Origin: Nocardia arthritidis
Lineage (GTDB): Bacteria; Actinomycetota; Actinomycetes; Mycobacteriales; Mycobacteriaceae
NCBI RefSeq assembly: GCF_011801145.1
Contig: NZ_CP046172.1
Location: 6,138,001-6,202,000 of the forward strand
Length of the DNA: 64,000 nucleotides
Direction of reading: 5' to 3'
Shown piece by piece: positions 63,711 to 64,000 of this stretch (position 1 is its first letter; each line of letters starts with the position of its first letter). The position numbers were made by a program, and so were the translations under genes. Under the pieces are notes generated by a model that made no database searches, was not told the DNA's origin, and saw nothing but the letters and a program-made list of their open reading frames with translations.

Positions 63711-64000
63711 ATGACCGTGCCGCGTCGGCGTAAACGCACCGGAATCGGCTACACCTGCCTGGCCGTCACCGCGGGACTGACCGTCGCGGTCGCCCCGGCC
63801 ATCGGCACGGTAGCCGCGGCCGATCCGGTCCCCGTGCAACCGCCACTCCCCTTCCCACAGCCGCCCGCGCCGCCATATCTGGATCCCGCGTTCTACCAAC
63901 CGGATCCGGCCCGGGTCGCCGCCGCGCAACCGGGCGAGATCCTGGCGGCCCGCCAGGTGAATCTGGCCAACCTGTGGCTGATTCCGCTGAACGTCCGCGC
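63711..64000 (+). CDS. secreted lipase (LIP family), 5' part
   Basis: The frame runs off the right edge after 96 codons. A signal peptide (RRRKRTGIGYTCLAVTAGLTV, ending near VAAAD) is followed by a Pro-rich stretch and the LIP-family entry sequence FYQPDPARVAAAQPGEILAAR. GAGGAG lies 7 bases before ATG 63711. The catalytic residues lie beyond the window. Confidence 0.75.
   Translation, partial: MTVPRRRKRTGIGYTCLAVTAGLTVAVAPAIGTVAAADPVPVQPPLPFPQPPAPPYLDPAFYQPDPARVAAAQPGEILAARQVNLANLWLIPLNVR

Overview
The window reads as chromosome of a high-GC, mycolic-acid-containing actinomycete, most likely Nocardia or a close relative. The evidence is an antigen-85-type mycolyltransferase, an MptB-type mannosyltransferase, a DUF3558 lipoprotein beside type VII-secretion-like proteins, frequent GTG starts, and gene order shared with the Mycobacterium tuberculosis Rv1440-Rv1473 interval. 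Identities come from reading translated sequence and from recalled family features; no database search was run.

Region by region: 1-2263 holds a thioesterase and a two-gene unit of an unknown 161-aa protein plus an MvdD-type ATP-grasp ligase, which is a candidate peptide- or protein-modifying system. 2312-9377 carries an ABC-F ATPase with its small HTH partner, an SDR, a Gln/Pro-repeat membrane protein, a lycopene-cyclase-like flavoprotein, Ku and a GNAT enzyme. 9409-10963 has three small or uncharacterised genes, two of them paralogous coiled-coil proteins. 11136-15776 has an ornithine-cyclodeaminase-like enzyme and a methionine-type importer (metQ-metN-metI plus a second, divergent MetQ). 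15832-18903 has DUF4189 secreted proteins, a KamB-like 16S rRNA methyltransferase whose start is interrupted by two TGA codons, and a single-chain, mitochondrial-type PheRS-like protein. 19134-25460 is a complete sufR-B-D-C-S-U-T operon.

25746-30328 carries an MptB-like glycosyltransferase, two 21-codon micro-ORFs, an ABC exporter pair and ctaA. 30421-32812 has two tandem universal stress proteins, the first damaged by an internal deletion and frameshift. 32850-39829 has an accessory set of oxidoreductases and TetR regulators with visible palindromic operators. ctaB (39737-40726) diverges from the tkt-tal-zwf-opcA-pgl pentose-phosphate operon (41041-47491), which is followed by a fused alpha/beta 2-oxoacid dehydrogenase E1. 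50012-53564 ends with secG.

53708-64000 is accessory: a DinB-like protein, an MFS transporter with an extra C-terminal domain, a three-gene type VII-secretion-like cassette, a mycolyltransferase, an EamA transporter coupled to a 41-aa lipoprotein ORF, an amidohydrolase with a TetR, and the start of a secreted lipase.

Structures not explained by the genes include a dispersed intergenic repeat of about 65 bp with copies at 51.3, 54.5-54.7 and 25.7 kb, leaderless-type promoters ahead of GTG starts, a SufR-type operator on the sufR start codon, a DosR-like box before the stress proteins and a KstR-like palindrome at 52.37 kb. No tRNA, rRNA, CRISPR array or insertion sequence was seen.
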